In this document: positions 1 to 11,522 of the stretch, piece after piece
Numbering within the stretch: position 1 is the stretch's first letter
How the letters are laid out: the number at the start of each line of letters is the position of its first letter
Origin: Paraphoma chrysanthemicola
Lineage: Eukaryota > Ascomycota > Dothideomycetes > Pleosporales > Phaeosphaeriaceae
Length of the DNA stretch: 64,000 nucleotides
Reading direction: 5' to 3'
NCBI GenBank assembly: GCA_020744225.1
Contig: JAGMWG010000006.1
Location: forward strand, 1,364,001-1,428,000
Notes under the pieces: model-generated
Told to the model about the DNA's origin: nothing
Databases searched by the model: none
The model's input: only the letters and a program-made list of their open reading frames with translations
Translations under genes and position numbers: made by a program

Positions 1-588
1 CTTCCCTAGATATGTAAGCTTAGCAATGTATTAGATTGTCATCTAGAGGCGCAGTCTTCCATTTCCGACTCATTCTCATGCTCTCCGTGTCTTGCAAATA
101 TTCTATCGCACAGGTCCCATTAGGAGGGGGGTCCCTAGATGCCCCTTACATGGGGTGATGAGTCCCGCACACCCTCCACATGATGGTAAGACATCTACAG
201 ACTGCGTGAAGGGCTCAGGGATCGCCAATCATATCACGCTGTTCATTGATCTGGGAATGAAAGCTGATATGTACTATTCAAGGAAGTTTGGCATTGCGGA
301 ATCACCAAGTCGCAGAATTATCTTTTGAGCTTCTCCACAAGAAGTTGCGCACGTGAGAGCGCGATGGTGGGGAAGGTTGAAGGGAACGGCACGCCGTGCT
401 AGCTTCGGTGGTCCGCATTTAGACTTCCGCGAGAGTTGGTCCACTTCACTTCCGTTTTACACCACATCCTCCTCATTGTCCTTATTCACAGTTGCGCAAA
501 CAATAGGACAAGTCTGTCGCAAGCCATCAGGAACCTCACGCATCGCAGTTCTTGATTATCCCTTTTCTCTCTTAACCGTTATTACTCC
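1..588. other. Left-edge intergenic stretch, upstream of the Med27 gene
   Basis: No reading frame here looks like a gene. A 78-codon frame at 92-328 and a 117-codon frame at 353-706 have no recognisable domain, and the second overlaps the first exon of the next gene in another frame. The last 100 bases before 589 are pyrimidine-rich, as expected of a fungal promoter and 5' leader. Confidence 0.5.
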
Positions 589-1572
589 ATGGCTGCTGAA
601 GTCGCTGCTGAGGCGGCCACAACCTGGGACGAAGCGCAATGTAAAGCAGCACTCGCACAATTCGAACAACTCCAAGCACAAGTACGGGGAGAGTCTTTCT
701 CTGTGAGTGCGACAAGCTAATATCTACAGCTCGACGACCTGCGACTCGCGATCCCACGAATAATCGATCCGCTACACCGACCACCCAGTCCTACGGCCTT
801 CAAGCTGTATGCTCAAGGTGCGTTGGGATCACAGAGCGCGGTCAAATCGCTCCACGAAAATTGGAAGGACCCATCAATACAGAAAGCGTTTGAATACACA
901 AACCAGAGCTATGCTGAGAATATGGATCTGACTGAAAGTCGCTCTATACCCGCCCACGGCTGGATAGAGAGAGAGAAGAAGGAGCGCTCGTCAATCAAAA
1001 GCAGTCGCAGTGATAGCACAGACGAAAGTGTGTCCACCCTCACAGATGAAGATGTCAATCGTATTGTTGAAGACTTTCAGAAGACGTACCCAGGTATCAA
1101 ACTGGAGACGCAAGATGAGAATCGAGCCATATTGGTACGCTGCCTAATTCTCGGTGACTCAGCCATCACTAACACGTTCTAGACTTCGTTCGTATCGCAG
1201 GGTATGAAATTAAAATTCCGTGTCACCATCGAACGCGAAACAACAGGCCGACAGAAGCTCAATGGCGAGTGTTCGGGAACAATCGAGCCTTTCCTATCAA
1301 TCACGAGGTGCATTGCGTCACGTCCACAGACGAATGATTTGAAACATCTTTTGGTAAGTCTTAAGCTACGTGCACCACCTAGGTCTGTGACTGAGATCTT
1401 GCAGGACATGATTGCCGCATATAAGACCGTGAAAGGAGTATCGTGTGAGAAATGCGGGAACTTGCTAGACCATGCGATGATGACCCCCACCGCAAGAAGA
1501 CCCAAATCGGCCGTAGCAAACACATTGAATGAAGTGGCCTGGACTGCGTGGCATGAAAGCTGCCTCAGCTAG
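589..1572 (+). CDS. MED27: Mediator complex subunit 27 (Med27-like)
   Basis: Four exons are proposed: 589-681, 730-1134, 1183-1353 and 1405-1572, giving 278 residues. The introns are 48, 48 and 51 nt and all are in phase 0. The N-terminus (MAAEVAAEAATTWDEAQ) leads into a short helical, coiled-coil-like stretch that continues cleanly across intron 1. The C-terminus has a CxxC pair (CEKCGNL) followed by a W-x-x-W-H-x-x-C ending, the zinc-binding arrangement of the fungal Med27 family. Med27 is a tail-module subunit of the Mediator co-activator, linking activators to RNA polymerase II in the nucleus. The family assignment rests on this C-terminal pattern and the overall size, so it is good but not certain. 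A canonical GTGAGT donor at 703 would make a 27-nt intron, so the upstream GTACGG at 682 is preferred. The stop codon overlaps that of the convergent neighbour. Confidence 0.72.
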
Positions 1573-2207
1573 TATTCCCAGCGACTCCGCAACGGCTGTC
1601 GATGATGACCCCACCGGCCTTTACCCATCTCGTTACTCACAGGACCACCTAGTTCCCTAGGCAAGTATTGCCTATCTTGGAACCAGCGGCCATATATGTC
1701 GCGGATCGCTTCCGGGTACTGATTGTATTTGTTCTTCCGCGATTCTGGTTGCCATACAGCATCAGTCCATGTGTACCGATTTGGGGTACCGAACTGCCGG
1801 GTCCGGAAGTCATAGCTCTGTCCGGGAATTCGGCCTCCGAGCAGTCCAATTCTAGTCCAGGGAGCATGTTTACTAGAGCTGAAGGTTGCGCTCAAGAGCC
1901 CTCTGTCGTCGAGATTCGTATGTTTCGACCACTGAGCCCTGGTCGGTCGATTATACATGTAGTCATGCTTCTCGGCATTGGCAGTCAGGTAGATGTCAGG
2001 CCCCCTATCCTTAACGATGTCTTTGAAGCGGCCCCAGGTTGTACCGTTTCTGCCGTCCTTTGGCCATACAAAAGCCTTCGTTGGCTTCACGTTACGGAGT
2101 CTCCGTCCGTCTTGGAACCACCCCTTCTGTTTGGGGTCGTACTCTGCTGCTCGATGCCTGTGCTCCTGGTCCGTCTCCCAGAAAAGATGCGGAAAACGTC
2201 GGTTCAT
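1569..2207 (-). CDS. Conserved-looking fungal protein of unknown function
   Basis: This is a single open frame of 212 residues from the first ATG at 2207, rich in Arg, Trp, Tyr and Asp, with no signal peptide or membrane segment after that ATG. The frame stays open upstream to about 2294 without another ATG, and the upstream residues (GRKAFSTRT) resemble a mitochondrial presequence. A short 5' exon ending at an AG near 2255-2275 is therefore possible, and I could not settle it. The many short basic-aromatic motifs (KGWFQDGRRLRN, YGRWFQDRQYLP) recall mitochondrial ribosome-associated proteins, but I recognise no domain and assign no function. It converges on the Med27 gene, and the two stop codons share the palindrome CTAG at 1569-1572. 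Confidence 0.6.
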   Translation of the reverse strand: MNRRFPHLFWETDQEHRHRAAEYDPKQKGWFQDGRRLRNVKPTKAFVWPKDGRNGTTWGRFKDIVKDRGPDIYLTANAEKHDYMYNRPTRAQWSKHTNLDDRGLLSATFSSSKHAPWTRIGLLGGRIPGQSYDFRTRQFGTPNRYTWTDAVWQPESRKNKYNQYPEAIRDIYGRWFQDRQYLPRELGGPVSNEMGKGRWGHHRQPLRSRWEY

Positions 2208-2715
2208 TGTGCGTGTTGAGAAAGCTTTCCGGCCCACGGCGGTAGCTGTGTGGAAGTCGGCCTGAGTGGAATTGTACGGGCAACGTACGTGCACTTATAC
2301 CGCTGCGTGATGGACAGATGCATCTCTGTGTAGCCGCCAGCAGGACCTATCGCAAATGTCTCGCCACAGAGATGTTTGTGCGTTGCCTTGCTTGGCCTTT
2401 CCGTCTCAATTCCTCACATTTGAAGGATCGCTGATTGATGGTTACATAGCGGGATGTTTCCATGTAGCGGTCACATCCTCTTGATTGTTACCAGTCATGC
2501 CTTAACAAAATGAGAAATGAATCTATACTTGCTCCAGTGCAGACTTGCAAACAAATGACACGATGTAGATCCATAGACTGTTATTGGTATACTTGCGGAA
2601 GCGTACCTGAACAATGGCAGGGGTTCGGTGGTCCAAGCTTTGGTGCTTCCATAGTTTGGTGGACGCGCTCATTGTTTTCAGCACAATCAACACGGCGCAA
2701 CAGCACATAACCACC
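2208..2715. promoter_or_regulatory. Divergent promoter region
   Basis: These 508 bases separate the minus-strand orphan gene from the plus-strand Nic96 gene and must hold both promoters and leaders. No clear TATA box or known operator stands out. The CACC directly before the Nic96 ATG at 2716 is a good fungal start context. Confidence 0.4.
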
Positions 2716-5700
2716 ATGTCGCTCTTTGGCAACCTGGGCGGCGCACAGCCTGCCTCCAGCGGTCCCTCGACATCAGGCACGCCAGCCATCAAACCACTTT
2801 TCGGCGCCGCGCCCAGCACATCGACAGGCACAACACCGAGCTTGTTTGGCAACCTGGGCGGAGGCGCATCGAACGCACCCTCTGGCACGTCGCAGCCAGC
2901 AAGCACCGGCGGCTTGGGCGGGAGTCTGTTTGGGAGCGCTCTGGGCGGCGCAAAGCCAGCAGCGACGGCTGCGTTTCCCTCACTCGGCACGCCCTCTGCC
3001 TCGCAACCGCAAACACAAACGGGCGGTTTCTCCAGCTTGTTCTCCAAACCCGCAACGACGCAGCAATCGAACATGAACACCCAGCAGCAAACGAGCGGCC
3101 TTGGACAATCGTCGCTGTTCGGCACCACTTCCACGCAACAGCAACCGCAACAACAACAACAACAACAGCAGCAGCAGCAGCAGCAGCAGGGCGCCTCTTT
3201 GTCTCAGTCAAACGCAGGCACCGGCCGCTCGGCGCATTTCGATCACCTGCTCGAGCGAGGGCGCAAACGAAATGCTGGCGAGAACGGAGGAAACAACTTC
3301 GATGAACTGCCTTCGCTGCAATTGGGCCTCGGAGACATTGCGCGCAAAGTGCGCAATTTGGGCGCTGGTGGTCCTTCTGCGGACCAAGTGCGTGATGGCG
3401 CGCAAGATCGTGCTGCGTGAGTATCATAGAAGACGGGAGAGTCCTGCTGTACTAACCATGTGCAGACACTACCTTCTCTCTGCCTCGGGCGTGAAGATAG
3501 GCAGCACTCTCCGCGACCTAAACCAGTTTTCTTCCCAGGCAGGAATCGGTGCGAACGGCACAGCGCAGAACCTCTTCGATACCGACGTCGACAGCTACAT
3601 CTCCAACCTGCACTCCCAGTCTACTTTGTCACTTATACAGGAAGGTCTGGAACAATCCAAGCGTGACTTCGATGCCTTCTTGGAAGACAATGTGCAAATC
3701 GAGTGGGACAAACAAAGACAAAGAATCTATGAACACTTCGGTTTGGGCAGGCAAAGCGAGGACATGGCCGCTTCGCAGAGCACGTTTGGCAACACAGCAA
3801 GAGGTGCTTTTGGGCGCTCGACTCGCAAAGGTCGCTCTATGGGCCCCAAGGGAGCGTCTGTGAACGGTGCTTCTACGTTTGGGGCGTCCACAGGTGGACC
3901 GCCTGTCATCGGCAATGGGCAGAGCGTGCTCAACGGGCGCGAGGGCTCAGGAGCGTCGGTCTTGGGCACACAAGCTGGGCCACGCGATCGCTATGAGCGG
4001 GATAAGCAAGAGAAGTTCATGGATGAAGTCAGGAGGCTCAATGATGCCAGACAGAGGGAGATTCCATTCTCGGTCCTCCATGCCTTCTCTGCTGTGGAGA
4101 AGACTGCAGGTACCGAACACTCGGACAACTTCATCAATGCATATGGTACATTGATCGCCATCACCGGTGAGAAAGCAGAGCCCGAAGCATCGAACCCAGG
4201 GTCTAGCAATCCCAAGCCTCGCAGCTTCATCCGCGATTATCTAGACGATCAACCAAACTCAGCTGCAAGCGTTCGCATGCGGAAACGTATTCTGGACGGC
4301 TCTCGCACATTCCTGGAGAAGAAATTTTTGGGCGAAGTGGACGACGTTCTACGGAGAAGTCCCAACGAGGCTCTTGTGGGTGGTGTGCCATCACTCCTGA
4401 ACAAGATTCGTGGCTTCGTTCGTGCCAAGGTCGCCTTCAAGGAGCTTGGGGAGAACATGGAGCTGTTCCAACGGATTGGCGATACCGGCGAAGAGTATCC
4501 GTGGATTATCGTCTTCTATCTGCTGCGTGCAGGTCTCCTGACGGAGGCAGCCGACTACGTGCGCGAGAAGCGCAACTTCTTCCAGAACACTGATAGGAAC
4601 TTCCAGGCTGCGATTGCTCATTATGCAACCGATCCAGACCGCAGGCTGAGTTCTGATCTGCAGCAGAAGGTCAGCCACGTCCATGCCCAGCGAATCCGAC
4701 TCCAAGCAACGGACGATCCGTACCGGTCGGCATGCTACAAGATTGTTGGTCGCTGCGATGTCAGCCGTCGCAACCTGGATCCAATCAGGGAGACCATGGA
4801 CGACTGGGTGTGGCTCCAATTCAATCTAGCTCGTGAAGGCAACCGGGCTGAGGAGAACGCTGGCGAAATCTTTGGTCTAGAAGAGCTTCGGACGTCAATC
4901 CGCGAAATTGGACAGAGACACTTCAACGACGACGCCGAAGCTGCTGGCGGATATGGTGTCTACTTCTACCTTGCGACGCTTGCTGGCATGTTTGAGTCGG
5001 CTCTCGGCTATCTCTACAACCACAATTACGTCTCGGCTGTGCATTTTGCGGTTGCTCTAGCCTACTATGGTCTCCTAAGGGTATCAGATTGGGCTACCGG
5101 AGGCTCGGAGGTCTTGACGTACACCACTCGACAACAACCACAACTGAACTTTGGGCGAGTTGTAGGCGCATACACTGCCGACTTCCGTGCCGCCCGGGCG
5201 GACGCTGCAGCTGACTACCTCGTCCTGATCTGCTTGAACTCAGATCTTCCAGGGGATGCAGGCAAGCAACAAACCGAGCTCTGTCATGAAGCGCTCCGTG
5301 AGCTTGTGCTCGAGACGCGCGAATTCTCAACATTATTGGGCGACGTAAGATCCAACGGTCAGACAACACCAGGTCTCATACAAGAGCGCGTCCCGCTGCT
5401 CAAGCTGAACGGCGAGAATGCACTACTAAACACGATCACTCGTGAGGCAGCGAAAATGGCTGATGACAATGGACGTACGAACGACGCAATCCTGTTGTGC
5501 CACTTAGCTGGCGAGTACGATAGCGTCATATCGATCTTGAATCGATCTCTTGCCGAAGCACTATCCATCGAGCTTGGGCAGGAGCCACTACGCCTCGAGC
5601 CTCTAAAGCCTCGCCTCACACCCGCAGAGGTCCAACAGCAACAAGCGCAACAGCAATCCGATTCTTCCAGCATGAGCATGCTCGGCACTGACGACCCAGT

Positions 5701-6234
5701 GGAGCTCGCCCAGAAGGTGCTGGCATTGTACGATGCGAACAGCCTGTGGTGGCGCAAAGTGTCCCAGATCAACCGTGAGACGATCAAGATCCTGTTCGAT
5801 CTCAATTCAGCCAAGAAGGTCATTGAAGCTGGTAACTACGTCAATGCTCTTGATGTAAGTCATCTCATATCTACTACTGTCTCGAAGCATTTGCTAACCC
5901 CGTCCAGCGCATCACAGATCTCAAAGTGCTTCCTCTGGATGCTGAAGGCAACCTGTCCAAGATTCGCCAGATGGCGAACAGCTTCAGCCAATACCCGCCG
6001 GAAATTGCTCGCAACATTGGTAACGTCTTGCTGTGGTGTATTGGATGCTGTTCAAGGCATCGTGAACATTTGCTGGCGGGCGCATATGAAGATCAGATGA
6101 AGAGAGTGATTGCGGACCAGCTACTGCAAAAGGCTAAGGACCTTATGGTGTTTGCTGGATTGATTCGGTACAAGCTGCCACCGAGGGTGTTTGAGACGCT
6201 TGCGAGGGAGGGTCAGGATGTTGGTGCTTATTGA
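2716..6234 (+). CDS. NIC96: Nucleoporin Nic96/Nup93, with N-terminal FG-like repeats
   Basis: Exons 2716-3416, 3466-5854 and 5908-6234 (introns 49 and 53 nt) give 1138 residues. The product is the scaffold nucleoporin Nic96/Nup93 of the inner-ring complex, which binds Nsp1-type channel nucleoporins and Nup192/Nup188-type scaffolds. The large alpha-helical body from about residue 250 to the end matches the family, for example the stretch around AALAYYGLLRVSD and the closing RYKLPPRVFETLAREGQ. The N-terminal 170 residues are low-complexity and contain SLFGNLGG twice, SLFGSALGG, SLFSK and SLFGTTS, which are GLFG-like elements. A polyglutamine run of about 18 follows (near residues 141-158). Yeast Nic96 is about 840 residues and lacks this extension. 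The start was chosen at 2716 because it has the best context and begins the repeat region. Upstream codons in frame are low-quality. Confidence 0.93.
3137..3190 (+). repeat. CAA/CAG triplet repeat encoding polyglutamine
   Basis: An uninterrupted block of CAA codons followed by CAG codons lies inside exon 1 of NIC96 and encodes about 18 consecutive glutamines. Pure triplet tracts like this often vary in length between strains. Confidence 0.9.
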
Positions 6235-6393
6235 GAGGCTTGAAGAGAGGTTTTGTGTAGAGTTGGGTACGCGATTTGACCTTGATACTGGAGGCTCGAA
6301 AAGTCGAGCGAAGCACATTTTGGGCCTTGGGCGAATTGCATTTGAGCATTGGGGGGCACAGCATGGCAATAGATACCATTAATATTGTCCACC

Positions 6394-7608
6394 TCATGTC
6401 TTGCCAAAGACAAACACGCCTTTTCCTTCCCGATATCCCTCCAATGTGTCCTTGACCTTTGCAATCAGCTCCTCACTCTTCGTCTCCCACTCCCAACTAA
6501 TCTTATCAAATGGTGTATCCTTGAACTCGCCCTTCCTGTACATACCCAACACATCTGCTACAGTCCGCTGCTTCTCCTCCGGCTCGCGCTCCGCCCAATT
6601 ACTGACCCAGAAGCCGTGGAAGTGTATGTTCTTGAAGATCAACATGCTCGCCGGTATAGTTAGCGGCTGCTTGCTCATGGCGCCATATGTGACAAAGTGC
6701 GCCTCGCTCGCCAGTAATTTCGCCATTGCGGTCGCCGGTTTGCCATTTACGCAGTTGAGCGCAAGCTTGATCTTTGCGCGTCCGTTATCCGTCCATGATT
6801 TCGCCTGGTCCTTGATTCCCTGTGCTTGAAGCTCCGTATCCGTAATCACGACGTCCGCGCCCAGATCTTTTAGGTCCTGCTTCAATTTCTCCTCTGCAGC
6901 CTTGTCGTCCCGGCCGCGAATGATGTTTATACTCCTATAACCCCATTTCTTGCCTAGTTGTATCGCTGCCCGACCAACACCGGAGTTTGCGCCATTCTGA
7001 ATAAACCAGTCCCCTTCCTTCAGTGGCGTAAAGTCTTTAAGCATGCGGTACGCAGTGCATGGATTGATGCTGACCGTACCTGCCTGCAGTGGGCTGATAC
7101 CTTCTCTCATTGTGTCGTCAAGCTTAACGACTTGGTCCGTCGTAGCAGCTGCATGGGTTCGCCATGTCCCGAATCCAGGACCCTTCATGAAGACCCAGTC
7201 GCCCTTTTTGTAACCCTCGGCCTTGACTTTGTCGCCGAGCGCGATAATCTCCGCAACACCCTCATTGCCCGCGACGGCGATGGGGCTCGGGGTGCTGAGA
7301 GCTGTGGTGAAGGTCGGTTTGGAGGGGTATACGCCTTGGATTTGGTTGATGTCGGCTGGGTTGATGGGCGAGGCGAGGAAGCGGAGGGTCATGAGGTTGC
7401 TGTGCGGTGGAGAGATGGAGTGTGTGTGAAGTGAGAGGACGGCGGGTGGGTCGCCATATTCAGAGAAGGTGAGGGCTTTGGCTTGTTCGTAGCCGTAGGC
7501 GGAGATGTAGCGGCGTTGGGGGAGGTGTGATAGCGTTGGCGATCTGCGGGTAAGGCGACAAAGACAGGTTCGTGAGACAGAAGAAATCGGGAGGACTTTT
7601 GACGCCAT
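6394..7608 (-). CDS. ETR1: Mitochondrial 2-enoyl thioester reductase (Etr1/MECR type)
   Basis: A single exon encodes 404 residues from the ATG at 7608. The frame extends upstream to 7725, but the downstream methionine begins a typical mitochondrial presequence (Arg/Ser-rich, ending near RRYISAYGY). The enzyme reduces trans-2-enoyl-ACP with NADPH in the last step of mitochondrial type II fatty-acid synthesis, which feeds lipoic acid formation. Supporting motifs are the substrate-pocket region PINPADINQIQGVYPSKP with the family's active-site tyrosine, the INPCTAYRML segment, and the nucleotide-binding loop NGANSGVGRAAIQLGKKWG. Length and motif order match the MECR branch of the medium-chain dehydrogenase superfamily. 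It converges on NIC96 and is divergent from the phosphofructokinase gene. Confidence 0.93.
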   Translation of the reverse strand: MASKVLPISSVSRTCLCRLTRRSPTLSHLPQRRYISAYGYEQAKALTFSEYGDPPAVLSLHTHSISPPHSNLMTLRFLASPINPADINQIQGVYPSKPTFTTALSTPSPIAVAGNEGVAEIIALGDKVKAEGYKKGDWVFMKGPGFGTWRTHAAATTDQVVKLDDTMREGISPLQAGTVSINPCTAYRMLKDFTPLKEGDWFIQNGANSGVGRAAIQLGKKWGYRSINIIRGRDDKAAEEKLKQDLKDLGADVVITDTELQAQGIKDQAKSWTDNGRAKIKLALNCVNGKPATAMAKLLASEAHFVTYGAMSKQPLTIPASMLIFKNIHFHGFWVSNWAEREPEEKQRTVADVLGMYRKGEFKDTPFDKISWEWETKSEELIAKVKDTLEGYREGKGVFVFGKT

Positions 7609-8934
7609 TGTGGTGGTATGGAGGGGGTGTGATTGATGCGAAGCGAAGTAAGAAAAGTTGAAGGTATGCTGTAATGTTTGGACTCGGAGCTGTGACGCAA
7701 TGCCGAGGTTCGTGGAGCAGAGCAACTATGATTTGTAGCATATTTACCTCTATCTAACGTATTCTCACCAACCTTCCATCTTTTGGACACTACTGGATAG
7801 GTGACTCCAAAACGTTCCGTATCCTCTCACCATCTTGTCCTCCACGCCGGTTGGTGCAAACGCTATCCCAACCTCACAAAGTTGAAAAGACTCAAGACCA
7901 CGGGGGCAGTGGTAATCTGCTCTCGACCGAATTCAAGCCCGTCTCCTTTGGATCTGTGGGCTTTTTTGTCAAAGCCAACAAACTGTTCAGTCATACCTTT
8001 GACTGCAAGATGCTCAAACGTTGGGCGGATGATTGAAAAATTTCTTTCTGCATCGTTGCAGCCCACGGTGCGGCGGCCGTTGAGACATTGATTCGCGTCA
8101 GGCACTTGCGCCAAACGCTACCGCTTGCGGTAATAAGGCTTGGTTTATACTATGCAGGAAGGCGCTTCTCGACTTTGCCAGATGCAGGGCTAAGAGGCAA
8201 CGTGGGACAAGGCCAAGCTAAGATATCACACCACCCGTGTCGCGATGGTCGCGTTATGGTCTGGCGAAGTATTGGCAGAAGCTGTTCCTCACGGCACAAT
8301 TGAATTGACCGTGAAGGCGAATAAGCTGATGCAATGGACGCAGAAGATGTGGTTCGTTTTCGCGGTGGACGCGATGCGCGCTGCCCCACCACAACCGTGG
8401 GAGCTATCCAGACCCACGTCATGCCGCAGGCTTTGAGTCGAATTTCTTTTGCTGAGACCCGTGGAATGCTTATCGAAATGCCTTTGCAAACCACGAGATA
8501 CGTAAATATATAGCGCGAGGATTGCCTTGCACCGTGCCGCAGTCCGCACTTATCGTGAACTAATAAAAGCCACAAGAGCTACCCCTCCTCTCTCGATCGC
8601 TACTTCACAGCTTCCTCAACAATAGGCCAAGCTTCAACCCAGCTGGCCCACTCGCACTCTCAAGCTTGACCGCTCCACCTTGACCTCATACCTGACCCGC
8701 CGATCTTCCGAAGCTATCCAGCCCTCGCTGAAACCTCTTTCCCGCATCACCTGAGACTTGCCTCTCCTCACTCGCAAACAACCCCAAGTCGACCTCAGCG
8801 CCGCTGTCGAACCAGTAGTTCAACCCTGCAAACGAGGGCCATAGTAGGCTCTGAAGGTATACGCGCCTTTGTGTGCCCTCCAATCGTCCTCGACAAAATT
8901 GCTGAGGATATACAGCCCACCTCGACACACAGAT
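7609..8934. promoter_or_regulatory. Long divergent promoter between ETR1 and PFK1
   Basis: This 1.3-kb region has no convincing gene, and the frames at 7801-8091 and 8150-8575 carry no domain. A TATA-like element (AAATATATA) lies at about 8504-8512 on the plus strand. It is followed by a CT-rich stretch from about 8580 to 8615, a layout common in strongly expressed fungal glycolytic genes. The transcription start of the phosphofructokinase gene is therefore probably between 8540 and 8700, with a long leader. This is inference. Confidence 0.5.
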
Positions 8935-11382
8935 ATGGCGCCCACCGAAGTACCACCGCCGCTTGCGGGCAAGAAGAGGAGAATCGGTGTGATGACCAGC
9001 GGAGGAGACGCACCTGGAATGAACGGAGCAGTGCGAGCTGTCGTTCGCATGGCTATTCACAACAATTGCGAGGCATACGCTATCTACGAAGGGTACGATG
9101 GTCTCGTCAAAGGAGGAGACATGATCAAAGAGATGCATTGGGAGGACGTGAGAGGCTTCTTGTCCGAGGGAGGCACACTCATTGGCACAGCACGTTGTAT
9201 GGAGTTCATGCAGCGCGAGGGTCGCCGAACAGCCGCGAAGAACATGATCATCAAGGGAATTGACGCTCTCATCATCTGCGGCGGTGATGGCTCTCTTACG
9301 GGTGCAGATAAATTCCGTGCGGAATGGCCGGACCTACTCAAGGAGCTAGTCGAGAAGAAAGAGCTCACAGAGGAGCAAATCGAGCCCTTCAGGCACCTCA
9401 ACATTGTCGGTCTGGTTGGTTCAATCGACAACGACTTGTCCATGACCGATGCGACAATCGGCTGCTACACATCCCTTGGACGTATCTGCGAAGCAATTGA
9501 TTCAGTCGACACCACTGCCGTTAGCCATCAGCGCGCGTTCGTCATCGAGGTCATGGGGCGACACTGCGGATGGCTCGCCCTCAGCTCTGGCGTCGCAACC
9601 GGAGCAGACTTCGTCTTCACACCCGAGAATCCTCCCCACGAGGGATGGCAAGCAGAGATGTGCCGACAGATCAAGAAGCACAGAGAAATGGGCAAGCGGA
9701 AAACCATTGTCGTGGTTGCTGAGGGTGCCATCGATCGCGAGCTGAACAAAATCACTTCACAACAAGTCAAAGATATTCTGTCAAACGAGGCAGGTCTTGA
9801 CACACGTATCACAACACTGGGCCACGTGCAGCGAGGCGGTACCCCTTGCGCGTACGATCGTATGCTCTCAACACTTCAAGGCGCTGAGGCTGTCAAGGCC
9901 GTCTTGGAGGCTACACCAGAGAAGCCCAGTCCAGTCATCTGTATGCAGGAGAACAAGATCGTTCGACGACCACTTCTCGAAGCTGTCGCTCAGACCAAAG
10001 AGGTTGCTGTTGCTATTGGCAATAAGGACTTCCACAAGGCTATGCAGCTTCGTGATACCGAGTTCGAGGAACAGTACAGGTCGTATCAGATCACAACAGC
10101 AGCGGATCAACCTGAATTGCTCCTACCAGAAAATAAGAGGATGCGTGTCGGCATAATTCACGTTGGTGCTCCTGCTGGCGGTATGAATGCGGCAACCCGA
10201 GCAGCAGTCGCATACTGCATTGCGCGCGGTCACACAGCAGTTGCGCTTCACAACGGCTTCCCAGGCATAATACGCCATCACTCTGATAAGCCTCTAGGCG
10301 CAGTGCGAGAGATTAAGTGGATCGATGCCGAGACGTGGGCCTCAAAGGGCGGATCTGAGATTGGTACTAACCGCGGTCTGCCCAGCGAGGATCTCGAGAC
10401 GGTTGCGTTCGTTTTCCGGACGTACAACATCCAATCTCTGTTCGTCGTGGGTGGTTTCGAAGCTTTTACGGCTGTTTCTGAGCTCCGAAAGTCACGCGAA
10501 TACTACAAGTCGTTCAAGATTCCGATGGTAAGTCTCGTCCTTTCGCATACCTGATTAACTTTTCGCCTTTTTCGGGGTCTTCGACTTCTGTACATGCAAT
10601 CCTCTGACATGAGCCAGGTCGTAATCCCAGCCACTATCTCAAACAACGTTCCAGGTACTGAGTACTCGATTGGTTCTGACACTTGCTTGAACGCACTCAT
10701 CCAGTACTGCGACGCCTGCCGCCAGTCAGCGTCAGCCTCTCGCCGTCGTGTGTTTGTCATTGAGACACAAGGTGGTGAGTCAGGGTACATTGCAACTGTT
10801 GCTGGTCTATCCATCGGAGCACTAGCTGTCTACACCCCTGAGCAAGGCATCAATATCAAGATGCTGGACCGCGACATCGACCATCTCCGAGACGTATTCC
10901 AACAGGACAAGGGCCATTCACGCTCAGGCAAGGTCATTCTAGTTAACGAGAAAGCATCCAAAACCTATTCTGTGCAGATTATCGCACAGATGATAGCGGA
11001 GGCCGGCAAGGGCAAGTTTGAGTCCCGCCACGGAGTGCCTGGTCACTTCCAGCAAGGCACAACTCCTTCGCCAATGGACCGTGTACGAGCAGTGAGGTTT
11101 GCAACCAAGGCTATGCAACACATAGAGACCTTTGCCGGCCTAGATCCGGATGAGATTGACGACGACCCGCTGTCAGTGAGCGTTATTGGTATCAAGGGCT
11201 CGAAGCTGCTCTTCTCCCCAATGGAGCAAGTAGAGAAGAAGGAGACTGAGTGGCACCGTCGCCGACCAAAGCACGAGTTCTGGATGGCACTCAAGGAGAC
11301 GGTGGATACACTCAGCGGTAGACCCCAAGCTCCGGCGAATCCACAGGAGATTGATACCCTGGCCGGCCGACCGAAGCAGTAG
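8935..11382 (+). CDS. PFK1: ATP-dependent 6-phosphofructokinase
   Basis: Two exons (8935-10527 and 10618-11382, with a 90-nt intron) encode 785 residues, the usual size of the duplicated eukaryotic enzyme. It phosphorylates fructose-6-phosphate to fructose-1,6-bisphosphate, the committed step of glycolysis in the cytosol. The N-terminal half has the ATP loop GVMTSGGDAPGMNGAVR, GGDGSLTGA near residue 115, the catalytic region GSIDND near residue 163, EVMGRHCGWLAL and GHVQRGGTP. The C-terminal half (from about residue 400) is the regulatory repeat, starting at RVGIIHVGAPAGGMNAATR. The ATG at 8935 was chosen because the frame extends upstream only through leader-like sequence. It lacks the long N-terminal extension seen in some yeast subunits. 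It is probably the only PFK gene of the organism, but that cannot be judged here. Confidence 0.96.
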
Positions 11383-11522
11383 AGCTGTCGAGCGCGGCTC
11401 TAGGACATTCTTTCTAGATCTTAGCGTTGTGAAAGCATACAGGCTGCTATATTCTTGCTTGCTCATATGGCGTTGAAGGCACCCAGCCCATACTATCGCC
11501 AAGAGTCGTTTGTACATTTATC

